A stretch of 64,000 bases of DNA, taken from contig CALJUZ010000106.1 in the NCBI GenBank assembly GCA_937975235.1, positions 1-64,000 on the forward strand. The letters are read 5' to 3'. The first letter of the stretch is position 1, and each line of letters opens with the position of its first letter. The DNA comes from CALJUZ01 sp003387805 (GTDB lineage: Bacteria > Bacillota > Limnochordia > Limnochordales > ZCTH02-B6). Positions 46,711 through 55,698 of the stretch are shown here, one piece after another. A program made the position numbers and the translations under genes. The notes beneath the pieces are model-generated. The model ran no database searches. It was not told the origin of the DNA and worked only from the letters and a program-made list of their open reading frames with translations.

Positions 46711-49485
46711 ATGGGCGGTGCACTGCGGACAATGGCAAGGGCCGGCGTGGCCGCGGCGGTGGTGCTGGTGGCCGCCGTGTTCGTGTCGGCCAATTTTCTC
46801 ACCGAGTACTGGTGGTTTGACGCCCTGGGACAGGCGGGTGTCTTCTGGCGCCTGTTCGCGTGGCCGTGGGGCGTGCGCCTGGCGGGAACGGTCCTGTTCG
46901 CCTCGTTCATCTACCTGAATCTGCGCCTGACGCAGCCGGCCGTGGCCCGGGCCGTGTTCCGCTTCCAGGAGCGGGTGCCGTCGTTCGTCAGCGGGGCCTT
47001 CGTCCGCAGGGCCTCCCTGGTCGTCAGCGTCGTCTTCGGCTTTCTCGCTTCGGAGGCGCTGGCGCAGCAGTGGCCCGTCATCGCGCGCTTCGCGCACCGC
47101 GAGCCCTTCGGCATCGCGGACCCGCTTTTCGGCCGGGACGTAGGCTTTTACATGTTTGAGCTGCCCTTCTGGCGCATGCTGCACGGGTCCGCGGCGGGCG
47201 TGGTGGCGCTGACGGCCGTGTTCGTGCTGGCCGTCTACATGCTGGCCCGGGCCGTGGAGTGGACCCGCTCGCGCCTGTTTCTCGACGACGGGCCCCGCCG
47301 GCACCTGCTGGCGCTGGCCGCGGCGGGCGCGCTGCTGAAAGCGCTGGACTACCGCCTGGCCTTGTTCGAACTGCTGTTCTCCCGCCAAAGCGACACCATA
47401 TTCGGCGCCACCTACACCGACTGGTACGCCCGGGCCGCGGCGCTGCGGGCGCTGTTGGTGCTGGCAGTGCTGGCGGCGGTGCTGCTGGCGTACAACATGT
47501 TCCGCACCCGCCTGCGGCCCCTGGCCGCGGCCGGGCTGCTCTGGCTCGTCGCGTCCGTCGTCCTGGGCGGGCTGTATCCGGCCCTCCTGCAGCGCTTCGT
47601 CGTGGAGCCCAACGAGCTGGAGCGGGAGCGGCCCTTCATCGAGCATCACATCGAGTTCACCCGGCTCGCGTACGGGCTGGACGCCATCGAGGAAATCGAC
47701 TTTCAGGTCGACAACGACCTGACGTGGGACCAGCTTCTCGCGGACTCGGCCGTGTTCGACAACGCGCGCCTGTGGGACTGGCGGCCGCTGCAGCGCACGT
47801 ACGAGCAGCTGCAGTCCATCCGCTTCTACTACACGTTTCCCGACGTGGACGTGGACCGCTACGTCGTCAACGGCCGGCTGAAGCAAGTGATGCTGGCGGC
47901 GCGGGAGCTGGATTTGAGCCAGATCACCAATCCCACGTGGGTCAACCAGCACTTGCAGTACACCCATGGCTACGGCATCGTCATGAGCCCGGTCAGCGAA
48001 GTGACCGCGCAGGGGCTGCCGCGGTTTTTCCTGGCGGACATTCCGCCGCGGCCCCGCGACGCGGACCTGATGGTCGAGCGTCCGGAAATTTACTACGGCG
48101 AGCTGACGAACCACTACGTCATCGTCGGCACCCGCACGCCGGACTTCGAGTTCAGCTACCCGTCCGGCGACGACAACGTGCGCACCACGTACCGGGGCAC
48201 CGGCGGCGTGCCCATCAGCTCCTGGTTCAGGCGAGCGGCTTTCGCGGTCCGCACCGGCACCGTCAACCTGCTGCTCTCGGACCAGATCGGCGAGCACACC
48301 CGCATTTTGTTCCACCGCAACATCCGGGAACGCGTCAGCCGCCTCGCGCCGTTCCTGCGCTTCGACCGGGACCCCTATCCCGTCGTCGCGGACGGCCGCA
48401 TCTTCTGGATTATTGACGCGTACACCACGTCGTCGGCGTTCCCGTACGCGATGCCCAGCGCCTCGTGGCGGGCCAACTACGTGCGCAACTCGGTGAAAGC
48501 CGTAGTGGACGCGTACCACGGCACCGTCGATTTCTACGTCTTCGACGAGGACGACCCGCTGGTGCGGACGTACGCGAAAACGTTTCCGGGCTTGTTCCGC
48601 CCGGCGGAGGAGATGCCCGCGGAGCTGCGGGCCCACGTGCGCTACCCCGAGGACCTGTTCCGGCTGCAGGCGGAGATGTACGCGCTGTACCACATGCGCA
48701 ACCCGACGATTTTCTACAACCGCGAAGACGTGTGGCGCTTCGCGCGGGAAGTGTACTCGACGGGCGAAACGACCCGCACGCGGGAAGAAGTCATGGACCC
48801 GTACTACGTCATCGTGCGGCTGCCCGGAGAGCCGCATCCGGAAACGGTGCTGATGCTGCCCTTCACGCCGTCGGAGCGCAACAACATGATCGCGTGGCTC
48901 GGCGCCCGCATGGACGGCGACAACTACGGCCGGCTTTTGGCCTTCCGCTTCCCGAAGGACGAGCTGATCTACGGACCAATGCAGATCGAGGCCCGCATCG
49001 ATCAGCATCCGGACATCGCGCAGCTCCTGACCCTCTGGGCGCAGCGGGGCTCCAGCGTCATCCGCGGCAACATGCTCGTGCTGCCCATCGAGCGCAGCCT
49101 GCTGTACCTGAAACCGATATACCTGCAGGCGGAAACGGGCGACCTGCCCGAACTGGTCCGCGTCATCGCCGCCTTCGGCGACCAGCTGGCCATGCACCCG
49201 ACGCTGGAAGGCGCCCTGCGGGCCGTCATCGGCGGCGAGGCCGCCGGCCCGCGGGCGGAGTCCGTGGCCGACGGAGCGCCGCCCGGGGAGACGACGCCTT
49301 CCTTACCGGGTGCGCGGCCTCCGGACGCGGCAGCCGACGCGCCGGCCGCGGAAGCGCTGGCCCTGTACGAGCAGGCCCGGGCCCGGCTGCAAGCCGGCGA
49401 CTGGGCGGGCTTCGGCCAGGCCATCGACGAGCTGGAAGCCGTGCTGCGCCGCCTGGCCGGCGACAGCCCGCCGGATACCGAGTAG
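46711..49485 (+). CDS. UPF0182 family membrane protein
   Basis: 924 residues. Seven membrane helices in the first 300 residues, starting with an NFLTEYWWFDALGQAGVFW signature, then a very large extracytoplasmic domain (about 310-860) with ITNPTWVNQHLQYTHGYG and FTPSERNNMIAWLGARMDG, typical of UPF0182/COG1615. A low-complexity Ala/Pro linker and a short C-terminal helix (about 890-924) end the protein. Function unknown; found in Actinobacteria, Firmicutes and cyanobacteria. RBS GGAAGG-like. Long antisense open frames here are GC artefacts. Confidence 0.93.
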   Translation: MGGALRTMARAGVAAAVVLVAAVFVSANFLTEYWWFDALGQAGVFWRLFAWPWGVRLAGTVLFASFIYLNLRLTQPAVARAVFRFQERVPSFVSGAFVRRASLVVSVVFGFLASEALAQQWPVIARFAHREPFGIADPLFGRDVGFYMFELPFWRMLHGSAAGVVALTAVFVLAVYMLARAVEWTRSRLFLDDGPRRHLLALAAAGALLKALDYRLALFELLFSRQSDTIFGATYTDWYARAAALRALLVLAVLAAVLLAYNMFRTRLRPLAAAGLLWLVASVVLGGLYPALLQRFVVEPNELERERPFIEHHIEFTRLAYGLDAIEEIDFQVDNDLTWDQLLADSAVFDNARLWDWRPLQRTYEQLQSIRFYYTFPDVDVDRYVVNGRLKQVMLAARELDLSQITNPTWVNQHLQYTHGYGIVMSPVSEVTAQGLPRFFLADIPPRPRDADLMVERPEIYYGELTNHYVIVGTRTPDFEFSYPSGDDNVRTTYRGTGGVPISSWFRRAAFAVRTGTVNLLLSDQIGEHTRILFHRNIRERVSRLAPFLRFDRDPYPVVADGRIFWIIDAYTTSSAFPYAMPSASWRANYVRNSVKAVVDAYHGTVDFYVFDEDDPLVRTYAKTFPGLFRPAEEMPAELRAHVRYPEDLFRLQAEMYALYHMRNPTIFYNREDVWRFAREVYSTGETTRTREEVMDPYYVIVRLPGEPHPETVLMLPFTPSERNNMIAWLGARMDGDNYGRLLAFRFPKDELIYGPMQIEARIDQHPDIAQLLTLWAQRGSSVIRGNMLVLPIERSLLYLKPIYLQAETGDLPELVRVIAAFGDQLAMHPTLEGALRAVIGGEAAGPRAESVADGAPPGETTPSLPGARPPDAAADAPAAEALALYEQARARLQAGDWAGFGQAIDELEAVLRRLAGDSPPDTE

Positions 49486-49531
49486 TTCGGGGCGGCGGCA
49501 GCCGGGCCGGTCTCGTTTCCGCAACGTCCGG

Positions 49532-49560
49532 CATACGGCCCTTTCCCGGGACATACATTT
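49532..49560 (+). promoter_or_regulatory. Sigma-E-like promoter of spoIIP
   Basis: GCATACG (49532-49538), 14-base spacer, CATACATT (49553-49560). This fits the mother-cell sigma-E pattern (ATA-containing -35 and CATACAxT -10 with 13-15 spacing), and spoIIP is a sigma-E target in B. subtilis. Confidence 0.65.
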
Positions 49561-49582
49561 GCTCCCGAAAGGGGAGATGGCC

Positions 49583-50422
49583 ATGCCGCGACGCTGGCAA
49601 AGACCTGCGGTCAACAGACTCCGCGGTCGCACGGAATCGGACGGGCCCGGCTTGCTGTTCATTTTGGTCGCTTTGGTGGCCGTGGCGGTGGCCGGGGCCC
49701 GTCTTTTGGGTTTCGCCCCGGGACTGGGCACCGAGCCGGTCCAGACCCGGGTGGTGCCGCCGCTTGAGACGAGCCGCCGCGAGCCCGAGCCGGATCCGGC
49801 GCCCGCACCGGCCGAAGAGCGGCAGCCGGTGGCCACCGTGCTCGTCTACCACACCCACGCGACGGAAAACTACAGCCCGGCCGCCACCCACGCGCAAGGA
49901 GGCCGCGCCGGCCACGTCGTGGACGTGGGCCGCACCTTCGCCGCGTGGCTGGACGACCTCGGCGTGCGCGTCATCCACGACACCGCCGTCCACGATCACC
50001 CGAGCTGGGCGGGCGCGTTCGACAACGCGGCGCGGGCCGTCAGCGCCGTACTGCACCAGCAGCCCGACGTCAGCGCGGTGTTCGACATCCACCGCGACGC
50101 CATCGAGGGCGACGTGGGCAAAGACTTCGCCACGGTGCAGATCGGCGGCCGCCCGGTGGCCCGTATCCTGCTGGTGGTGGGCGACCAGAACAACCCGTAC
50201 GCCCGGGAAAACGCCGAGTTCGCGGAGCTGGTCAAAGCCCGCATGGATGCCATGTACCCGGGCCTGTCGCGCGGCATCCGCATTCAGCGGGCCGACTACA
50301 ACGGCCGCCTGCACCCCAACGCGCTGCAAGTGTTCATCGGCGACTACCGCTACAACACAGTGGAGGAAGCCGAAGAGGCCGCGCGGCTGTTCGCCCACGT
50401 GGTGGCGGACCTGTTTCGCTGA
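49583..50422 (+). CDS. spoIIP: Stage II sporulation protein P (SpoIIP)
   Basis: 279 residues. One N-terminal membrane segment (about 20-42), proline-rich linker, then the amidase/endopeptidase domain with TVLVYHTHATENYSP (zinc-ligand region), VFDIHRDA and LHPNALQVFIGDYRYNTVEEA. Degrades septal peptidoglycan during engulfment with SpoIID and SpoIIM, neither of which is in this window. ATG at 49583 is 6 bases after GGGGAG. Confidence 0.93.
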   Translation: MPRRWQRPAVNRLRGRTESDGPGLLFILVALVAVAVAGARLLGFAPGLGTEPVQTRVVPPLETSRREPEPDPAPAPAEERQPVATVLVYHTHATENYSPAATHAQGGRAGHVVDVGRTFAAWLDDLGVRVIHDTAVHDHPSWAGAFDNAARAVSAVLHQQPDVSAVFDIHRDAIEGDVGKDFATVQIGGRPVARILLVVGDQNNPYARENAEFAELVKARMDAMYPGLSRGIRIQRADYNGRLHPNALQVFIGDYRYNTVEEAEEAARLFAHVVADLFR

Positions 50423-50543
50423 CGCCGCGCCGGTGCGGGCCGCAGGCTAGAGCGGGCGACAGGAAATCTTTTCCCCGTGCCGAACCCGTTGCCTGGAGCA
50501 TACGAACCCGGCGCTGCCGGGCATGCATGGAAGGGGCGCGGGG

Positions 50544-51062
50544 ATGATCAGAGCATACGACGGACGCCGGCCCGTGCGGGGCGAGCGGGTGTTCATCGCC
50601 GAAGGCGCGCACGTCATCGGCGACGTGCATCTGGCCGACGGCGTCAGCGTCTGGTTCGGCGCGGTGCTGCGCGGCGACATCGAGCCCATCCGGGTGGGCG
50701 AGGACAGCAACGTGCAGGACGGCGCCATTTTACACACGGACGAAGGGTATCCCGTGGACATCGGCCGCCGGGTGACCATCGGCCACGCGGCCGTCATCCA
50801 CGGCGCGAAAATCGAGGACGACGCCCTCATCGGCATGGGCGCGACGCTGCTTTCCGGCTCCACCGTCGGCCGGGGCGCCGTCGTGGCCGCGGGCGCGCTG
50901 GTGCCCGAGGGCGCGACCATCCCGCCGGGCGTTTTGGCCATGGGCGTGCCGGCCCGGGTGGTCCGGCCGCTGACCGACGAGGAAAAGGCGCGCGTCACGC
51001 GCGGCACGGACAACTACTGCCGGCGGCGGGACAAATACATCGAGCAAGGCTTCGGCCAGTAG
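50544..51062 (+). CDS. Gamma-class carbonic anhydrase family protein
   Basis: 172 residues. Left-handed beta-helix with hexapeptide repeats. The three metal-ligand histidines are in place (H64 in ILHTDEG, H81 and H86 in IGHAAVIHG), and [19 protein letters not shown] carries the conserved Arg/Asp. Short members like this (YrdA/PaaY type) may be carbonic anhydrases or acyl-group enzymes. ATG follows AAGGGGCG. Its 3' end overlaps the convergent yqhG gene by 49 bases. Confidence 0.9.
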   Translation: MIRAYDGRRPVRGERVFIAEGAHVIGDVHLADGVSVWFGAVLRGDIEPIRVGEDSNVQDGAILHTDEGYPVDIGRRVTIGHAAVIHGAKIEDDALIGMGATLLSGSTVGRGAVVAAGALVPEGATIPPGVLAMGVPARVVRPLTDEEKARVTRGTDNYCRRRDKYIEQGFGQ

Positions 51063-51868
51063 GCGGGCGCGTACAGAAGGGTGGCGGCGCGGGCCCGCAC
51101 TTCGATGCGCGGCCGACTCAGCTCGTGCAGCTCGGCGATGCGCGCCCGCGCCAGTGCCACGGCCGCCCTGTCGGGCGGCCGCTCGGCCGTCGCCCGCTCC
51201 AGGTAGGCGTACAGCCGGTCCAGCTCCTCTTCAAGCCGCAGCAGCGCTTCCATGTACCACGACGGGTCCTCGTCGGCCAGCTGCCTGCACAGCGCGTCCA
51301 CCGCCCTTTGGTGGGCGTCGCCCACGGACAGGCGCGGCCGCTCCGCGTCGGCCACGCCGTCGCCCATGGCTTCCAGCGGTTCGTCGAGCAGGGGAGGGCA
51401 AGGAAACGCCGCGCCGTCGACCAAGTCCACGGCCACCGGCTCCAGCCGCTCCCGCACGGAGCGGCCCACGCGGGCCACCACGAAGTGAAACACGAGAAAC
51501 GGCCGCAGCGGGCCTCCCCGGCCCGACGCCGGGCGCAGGCGGGCCCCGCCCAGGGCGCACTCCCGCAGCGCCAGCCCGCACATCTGCTCCAGTCGCGGGC
51601 TGCCGGGCGCGAGGGGCTCGCCCGGATGGGCCGCCTCCGTCTGCGGATCTTCGAAGGCGAAGTAGAGCGTGGTCAGGCCGGCGTCCGCGCCGGCCCACAA
51701 GCCTAGCGTCCAAAGCGGGCGGTTTTCCAGCAGCGCCAGCTGCTCCCGGGTCAGCTCCACCCGCATGCCGCCGGGCAGGGGCTGCGTCCGCGCGCCCATC
51801 GCGGCGAAGAAGCGGTGGGTGAAGTCTGCCACGTCGGGTCCCGGCACGCGGCCTCGCGCCTCCGTCAC
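51014..51868 (-). CDS. yqhG: YqhG-family protein
   Basis: 284 residues, soluble. I recognise it mainly by context and overall pattern: it starts GTGA-coupled to an SNF2-type helicase gene, as yqhG lies beside yqhH in Bacillus. It contains a segment [14 protein letters not shown], a [18 protein letters not shown] stretch and a C-terminal helical part ending [11 protein letters not shown]. Function unknown; the family occurs in spore-forming Firmicutes. The last 16 codons overlap the convergent carbonic-anhydrase gene. Confidence 0.72.
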   Translation of the reverse strand: MTEARGRVPGPDVADFTHRFFAAMGARTQPLPGGMRVELTREQLALLENRPLWTLGLWAGADAGLTTLYFAFEDPQTEAAHPGEPLAPGSPRLEQMCGLALRECALGGARLRPASGRGGPLRPFLVFHFVVARVGRSVRERLEPVAVDLVDGAAFPCPPLLDEPLEAMGDGVADAERPRLSVGDAHQRAVDALCRQLADEDPSWYMEALLRLEEELDRLYAYLERATAERPPDRAAVALARARIAELHELSRPRIEVRARAATLLYAPAYWPKPCSMYLSRRRQ

Positions 51869-53634
51869 GAAAGAATGCGCCGGCTTAGTTCCCGGGCGTG
51901 CTCCGCGGCCCGCAGCGCCTCCGCCCGCGCCGCCTCCACCCGCGCCGCGAGCTCGTCCAGGCGCCGCCGGACTTCAGCGCCGTCCCGGGCGTCCAGCACG
52001 ATGTCGGCGATGGCCTGCTCAAAGGTCCTGTTCATGCGCAAGCGGGTCCACACGGCCTCCACGTCTCCCACCACCGCCCGGAACAGGTTCAGTTTGTCGT
52101 GCAGCAGCGCCACGATGTGCTCCTCGATAGTGTCCTTGGTCGCCATGTTGTAAATGTGCACGTCCCGCGTCTGGCCCAGCCGGTGCACCCGCCCGATGCG
52201 CTGCTCCAGCCGCATGGGGTTCCACGGCAGGTCGAAATTAACGACGCTGCGGCAAAACTGAAAGTTCAGCCCTTCGCCGCCGGATTCGGTGCTTACCAGC
52301 ACTTTGACGCCCGTGCGAAACAGCTGCCGCGTCCACTCCTTGCGCGAGGGCGACATGGAACCGTCGAAACCGAGGCTCGGGATTCCCGCCTGTTCCAGCC
52401 GCCAGCGGATGTAGCGCTGGGTCATGCGGTATTCGGTGAACACGATGAACTGCTCGTCGGGGGGGCTGTCTTCGATAAGCGCGATGAGGGCGTCGCACTT
52501 GCTGCTGGTGTCCACCACCTGGTTGCCCAGCGCCAAAAGCTCCGCCAGGCGCCGCCGCGCCTCCCGGTCCTCGGTCCGCTCGTACATCCGCTGCAGCGTG
52601 CTCATGGCCGCCGGCGCGCTGCTGCACAGCTCCCGCTGGAGGGTGACAAGGGGCAAAGCCCCGCTGGCCCTGGAGCCTGCCCGCCGGAACCCCTCGCGGA
52701 CGAACTCGGTGACCGCGTCGTAAAACCGCCGCTCGGGCGGCGTCAGCCGCACCGGCACGGCGAACACGTGCCGCGGCGGAAACAGGACCGTGCCCGGCCC
52801 TCTCTCGGCGCGGACGACGTAGCGCCGCAGCTCCGCCCGCAGCGCGTCGACGCGGCGGGGCGTCCGCTTGTCGACCACGAACCGGGCCTGAAACTGGCGC
52901 CAGGTGCCCAGGGCCCCGGGCGCCAGCAGCGTCACCAGGTTATACAGCTCTCGCAGGTCGTTTTGCACCGGCGTCGCGGTGAGAAGCAGGCAGTAGCGGC
53001 GGCGGATGCCGCTGACGAAGCGCCAGTTGTCGGAGCGCGCGTTTTTCAGCCGGTGGGCTTCGTCCACGATGAGCATGTCGCAGCCCAGCCGGAGCACCGC
53101 GTCGCGGTGAGGCGGCCGCTTGGCCGTGTCCAGGGACGCGACCAAGACGGGGCAGCCCTCCCAGTCGTGCAGGCCCCGCTGGCGCACCGCCGGGATGCCG
53201 AACTTCTCCCGCAGCTCCAGCTGCCACTGCCACGTCAGGGACGCCGGCGCCAGCACCAGGGCCCGTCGCACCAGTCCCCGCAGCATGTACTCTTTCAGGA
53301 TCATGCCCGCCTCGACGGTTTTCCCCAGGCCGACTTCGTCGGCCAGGATGGCCCGCCCGTCCATGTCCTCCACGACTCGCCGGCAGGTCTCGAGCTGGTA
53401 CGGATAGGGCACCAGACCGGCCCTGCGCCAAAGCTCCCGGCAGTGCCGCCCGATGAGCAGACCGTCGCCCGGCTGCCGGAGCGACAAAGCCAGCGCCTCC
53501 AGAGCCAGCCGGTGCAGCTCGGGCGGGGAAAACCGCTGTTCCTGCACCCGCCGGGCGATGTCGCGCAGAGCCGTTTCCGACACGAGGACTTCGACGGCGC
53601 CGGCCCGCCGCGGCGGCGCGAACCGTTCCTCCAT
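51865..53634 (-). CDS. yqhH: SNF2-family DEAD/DEAH-box helicase (YqhH-like)
   Basis: 589 residues. SF2 ATPase of the SNF2/HepA type. Motif I AILADEVGLGKTVEAGMIL, motif II LIVDEAHRLKN, motif III LLLTATPVQN, motif V VLVSTESGGEGLNFQ and motif VI LEQRIGRVHRLGQTRDVHIY are intact, and a C-terminal coiled coil follows (about 560-589). Lacks the N-terminal zinc-finger and HepA domains of RapA. Probably remodels protein-DNA or RNA polymerase complexes; exact role unknown. ATG 7 bases after GGGAGG. Confidence 0.92.
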   Translation of the reverse strand: MEERFAPPRRAGAVEVLVSETALRDIARRVQEQRFSPPELHRLALEALALSLRQPGDGLLIGRHCRELWRRAGLVPYPYQLETCRRVVEDMDGRAILADEVGLGKTVEAGMILKEYMLRGLVRRALVLAPASLTWQWQLELREKFGIPAVRQRGLHDWEGCPVLVASLDTAKRPPHRDAVLRLGCDMLIVDEAHRLKNARSDNWRFVSGIRRRYCLLLTATPVQNDLRELYNLVTLLAPGALGTWRQFQARFVVDKRTPRRVDALRAELRRYVVRAERGPGTVLFPPRHVFAVPVRLTPPERRFYDAVTEFVREGFRRAGSRASGALPLVTLQRELCSSAPAAMSTLQRMYERTEDREARRRLAELLALGNQVVDTSSKCDALIALIEDSPPDEQFIVFTEYRMTQRYIRWRLEQAGIPSLGFDGSMSPSRKEWTRQLFRTGVKVLVSTESGGEGLNFQFCRSVVNFDLPWNPMRLEQRIGRVHRLGQTRDVHIYNMATKDTIEEHIVALLHDKLNLFRAVVGDVEAVWTRLRMNRTFEQAIADIVLDARDGAEVRRRLDELAARVEAARAEALRAAEHARELSRRILS

Positions 53635-53727
53635 GGGAGAACCTCCCGTTCACCCTGTTAGCATGCCCGGGTCGACAATATTTTCACGAGATCGACCTCC
53701 ATAGACAGATGCAAGCAATTGACGATA

Positions 53728-53757
53728 TTGCGGGAGGAAGATTATTGGTGGTATAGA
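53728..53757 (+). promoter_or_regulatory. Candidate promoter of the first peptide ABC cluster
   Basis: TTGCGG (53728-53733), 18-base spacer, TATAGA (53752-53757). A TTGACG at 53719 without a well-placed -10 is an alternative. Either would leave a leader of about 150 bases before the binding-protein gene. Confidence 0.35.
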
Positions 53758-53775
53758 AGTAACATGTCTGACTAA

Positions 53776-53919
53776 TGCCCGGCCTTCGGGCAGGGGAGGA
53801 GGATGCCGGCGATCACGGACGCCCCTGCTGACGTAGGGACGGGGACAACCCCGGGGTGGATTTCTGCGCAGACGCAGGTCTATCGGCATGTGCACCATGC
53901 AGAACAGGAGGGGTAAATC
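53776..53919 (+). promoter_or_regulatory. Structured leader with short ORF upstream of the binding-protein gene
   Basis: A hairpin (TGCCCG/CGGGCA, 53776-53792) is followed by GGGGAGGAGG and an ATG at 53803 opening a 37-codon ORF (starts ATG-CCG-GCG, stops TAA at 53914-53916, four bases before the downstream TTG). The same stretch can fold: ATGCCG (53803) with CGGCAT (53884), enclosing hairpins at 53823-53838, 53840-53853 (CGGGG/CCCCG) and 53864-53877 (CTGCG/CGCAG). Could be a translated leader peptide, a structured RNA regulator, or both. I do not recognise it as a known riboswitch class. Confidence 0.45.
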
Positions 53920-55617
53920 TTGAAGCGTTCACTCAGCTGGCTTATGGCTGCGGCCCTCGTCCTGGCGTTCGGACTGGGCGCGCTGGCGCAGCCGTACGTC
54001 ATGGAGGCGGAGACCATCGGGCAGTACGGCGGGGAAATCCGCATCGCCACGCTGGGCGACCCGCGGACGTTCAACCCGTATCTGGCCAAGGAGACGTCTT
54101 CCACGGACGTCATTATCGGCCACATCTTCGAGCCCTTGATCGGCCGCAACGGCGTGACCACGGCCCACGAGCCCCGCCTGGCCAAGGCGTGGGAGTTCAG
54201 CGAGGACGGCACCGTCTGGACGTTCTACCTGCGTGAAGGCGTCTACTGGCACGACGGCGTCGAGTTCACGGCCGACGACGTCATCTTCACGCTGGATATC
54301 ATCTACGATCCCGAGATCCCGAACAACTACCGGGACGGCATGCTGTATCCGGACCCGATCCAGTACCGCAAGATTGACCGCTACACGGTGGAGTTCACGT
54401 TCCCGATGGCTTTGGCCACCGCCATGGACGACGTGTCCTTCCCCATCATCCCCAAGCACATCCTGGAGCAGCCCTGGAAGGAAGGGCGCTTCAACGAGAT
54501 GTGGGGCGTGGACACGCCGCCGTGGGAGATCATCGGCACCGGCCCGTTCCAGATGGTCGAGTACCGGCCCAGCGAGCGCATCGTCATGACCCGCAACCCC
54601 AACTACTGGCGGGTCGACGCGGAGGGCAACCCGCTGCCGTACATCACGCGCTTCGTCATGTACATCGCGGGGAACCAGGACGCCATGCGCCTGATGTTCG
54701 ACAACCGTGAAACGAACATCTACGGCGTGCGGGGCACGGAAGTGGACGAGATGCAGGACAACGCGGAGCGCGGCGGCTACACTATCTACGAGGGCGGCCC
54801 GACCTTCAGCACGCTGTTCGTCGTGTTCAACCAGAACGAGCTGTTCGTGCCGTCGCCCAAGGTGGAATGGTTCCAGAACAAGCTGTTCCGCCAGGCCGTG
54901 GCCCACGCGGTGGACAAGCAGTCGCTAATCGACATCGTCTTCGGCGGCCGCGCCGTGCCGCAGTGGAGCCCGGTCAGCGCGCCCAACCGCCAGTTCCTCA
55001 AGGAAGACGTAAAGACGTATCCGTACGACCTGGAGGAATCCCGCCGTCTGCTGGCCGAGGCCGGCTTCACGTGGGGTCCCGACGGCAGGCTGTACGACTG
55101 GAACGGCAACCACGTGGAGTTCACGCTGTCCACCAACGAAGGCAACCTGCAGCGTGAAACGTTCATGACGCTGCTGGCCGAGGACCTGACCGAGCTGGGC
55201 ATGACCGTCCACACCAACCCGATGGACTTCAACCTGCTGGTGAACCAGCTGACGTCGGGCGAGAACTGGGACGCCATCATCATCGGCCTGACCGGCGGCG
55301 TCGACCCGGACGGCGGCAGCAACGTGTGGCAGAGCAGCGGCGGCCTGCACATGTGGAACATCGGGCGCGACGAACCCCAGACCGAGTGGGAGGCCCGCGT
55401 GGACGAGATCTTCGAGATCGGCCGCACCATCCTCGATCCGGAAGAGCGGGTCAAGGTGTACTACGAGTGGCAGGACATCATCGCGGAAGAAGTGCCGCTC
55501 ATTTACGCCGTGACCCCGCTGGTCTACGCGGCGGCGCGCAACGAGATCAAGAACATCGAGTACACCGCCTACGGCGGCTCGCTGCACAACATCCACGTGC
55601 TGTGGATTGACAACTAA
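53920..55617 (+). CDS. Peptide-type ABC transporter substrate-binding protein (SBP_bac_5)
   Basis: 565 residues. Signal peptide of about 23 residues ending GALA with no lipobox cysteine. Normal SBP_bac_5 order: GGEIRIATLGDP (about 37-48), EPRLAKAWEFSEDGTVWTFYLREGVYWHDG in two adjoining conserved blocks (about 84-113), IIGTGPFQMVEYRP (about 204-217), RNPNYW (225-230), then the second lobe with LFRQAVAHAVDKQSLI and LAEAGFTW. Binds oligopeptides or similar solutes. TTG start after AGGAGGGG. First gene of a cluster with two permeases but no ATPase. Confidence 0.94.
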   Translation: MKRSLSWLMAAALVLAFGLGALAQPYVMEAETIGQYGGEIRIATLGDPRTFNPYLAKETSSTDVIIGHIFEPLIGRNGVTTAHEPRLAKAWEFSEDGTVWTFYLREGVYWHDGVEFTADDVIFTLDIIYDPEIPNNYRDGMLYPDPIQYRKIDRYTVEFTFPMALATAMDDVSFPIIPKHILEQPWKEGRFNEMWGVDTPPWEIIGTGPFQMVEYRPSERIVMTRNPNYWRVDAEGNPLPYITRFVMYIAGNQDAMRLMFDNRETNIYGVRGTEVDEMQDNAERGGYTIYEGGPTFSTLFVVFNQNELFVPSPKVEWFQNKLFRQAVAHAVDKQSLIDIVFGGRAVPQWSPVSAPNRQFLKEDVKTYPYDLEESRRLLAEAGFTWGPDGRLYDWNGNHVEFTLSTNEGNLQRETFMTLLAEDLTELGMTVHTNPMDFNLLVNQLTSGENWDAIIIGLTGGVDPDGGSNVWQSSGGLHMWNIGRDEPQTEWEARVDEIFEIGRTILDPEERVKVYYEWQDIIAEEVPLIYAVTPLVYAAARNEIKNIEYTAYGGSLHNIHVLWIDN

Positions 55618-55643
55618 GCGCAGCCCAGGCGGCAAACGGGGTC

Positions 55644-55666
55644 GGACGGGGACGCGCTCCCCGTCC
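55644..55666 (+). terminator. Intercistronic hairpin between binding protein and permease
   Basis: GGACGGGGA pairs with TCCCCGTCC (9 bp, loop CGCGC), followed by GGCCTATCCTT rather than a clean T-run. Probably a partial terminator or mRNA-stabilising stem that keeps the binding protein in excess over the permeases. Confidence 0.6.
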
Positions 55667-55698
55667 GGCCTATCCTTCTCGACGGAAAGAGGATTGCG

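Noticed and set aside
46045..49197. A 1050-codon open frame antisense to the UPF0182 gene
   Set aside because: The plus-strand protein has clear family features; the antisense frame is repetitive in His, Arg, Val and Gln, as expected for the reverse of a GC-rich gene, and shows no domain or ribosome-binding site.
53776..53919. T-box or another known riboswitch before the first ABC cluster
   Set aside because: No T-box core, specifier loop or antiterminator is present, and I could not match thiamine, FMN, cobalamin, SAM or c-di-GMP riboswitch cores; kept only as an unclassified leader.
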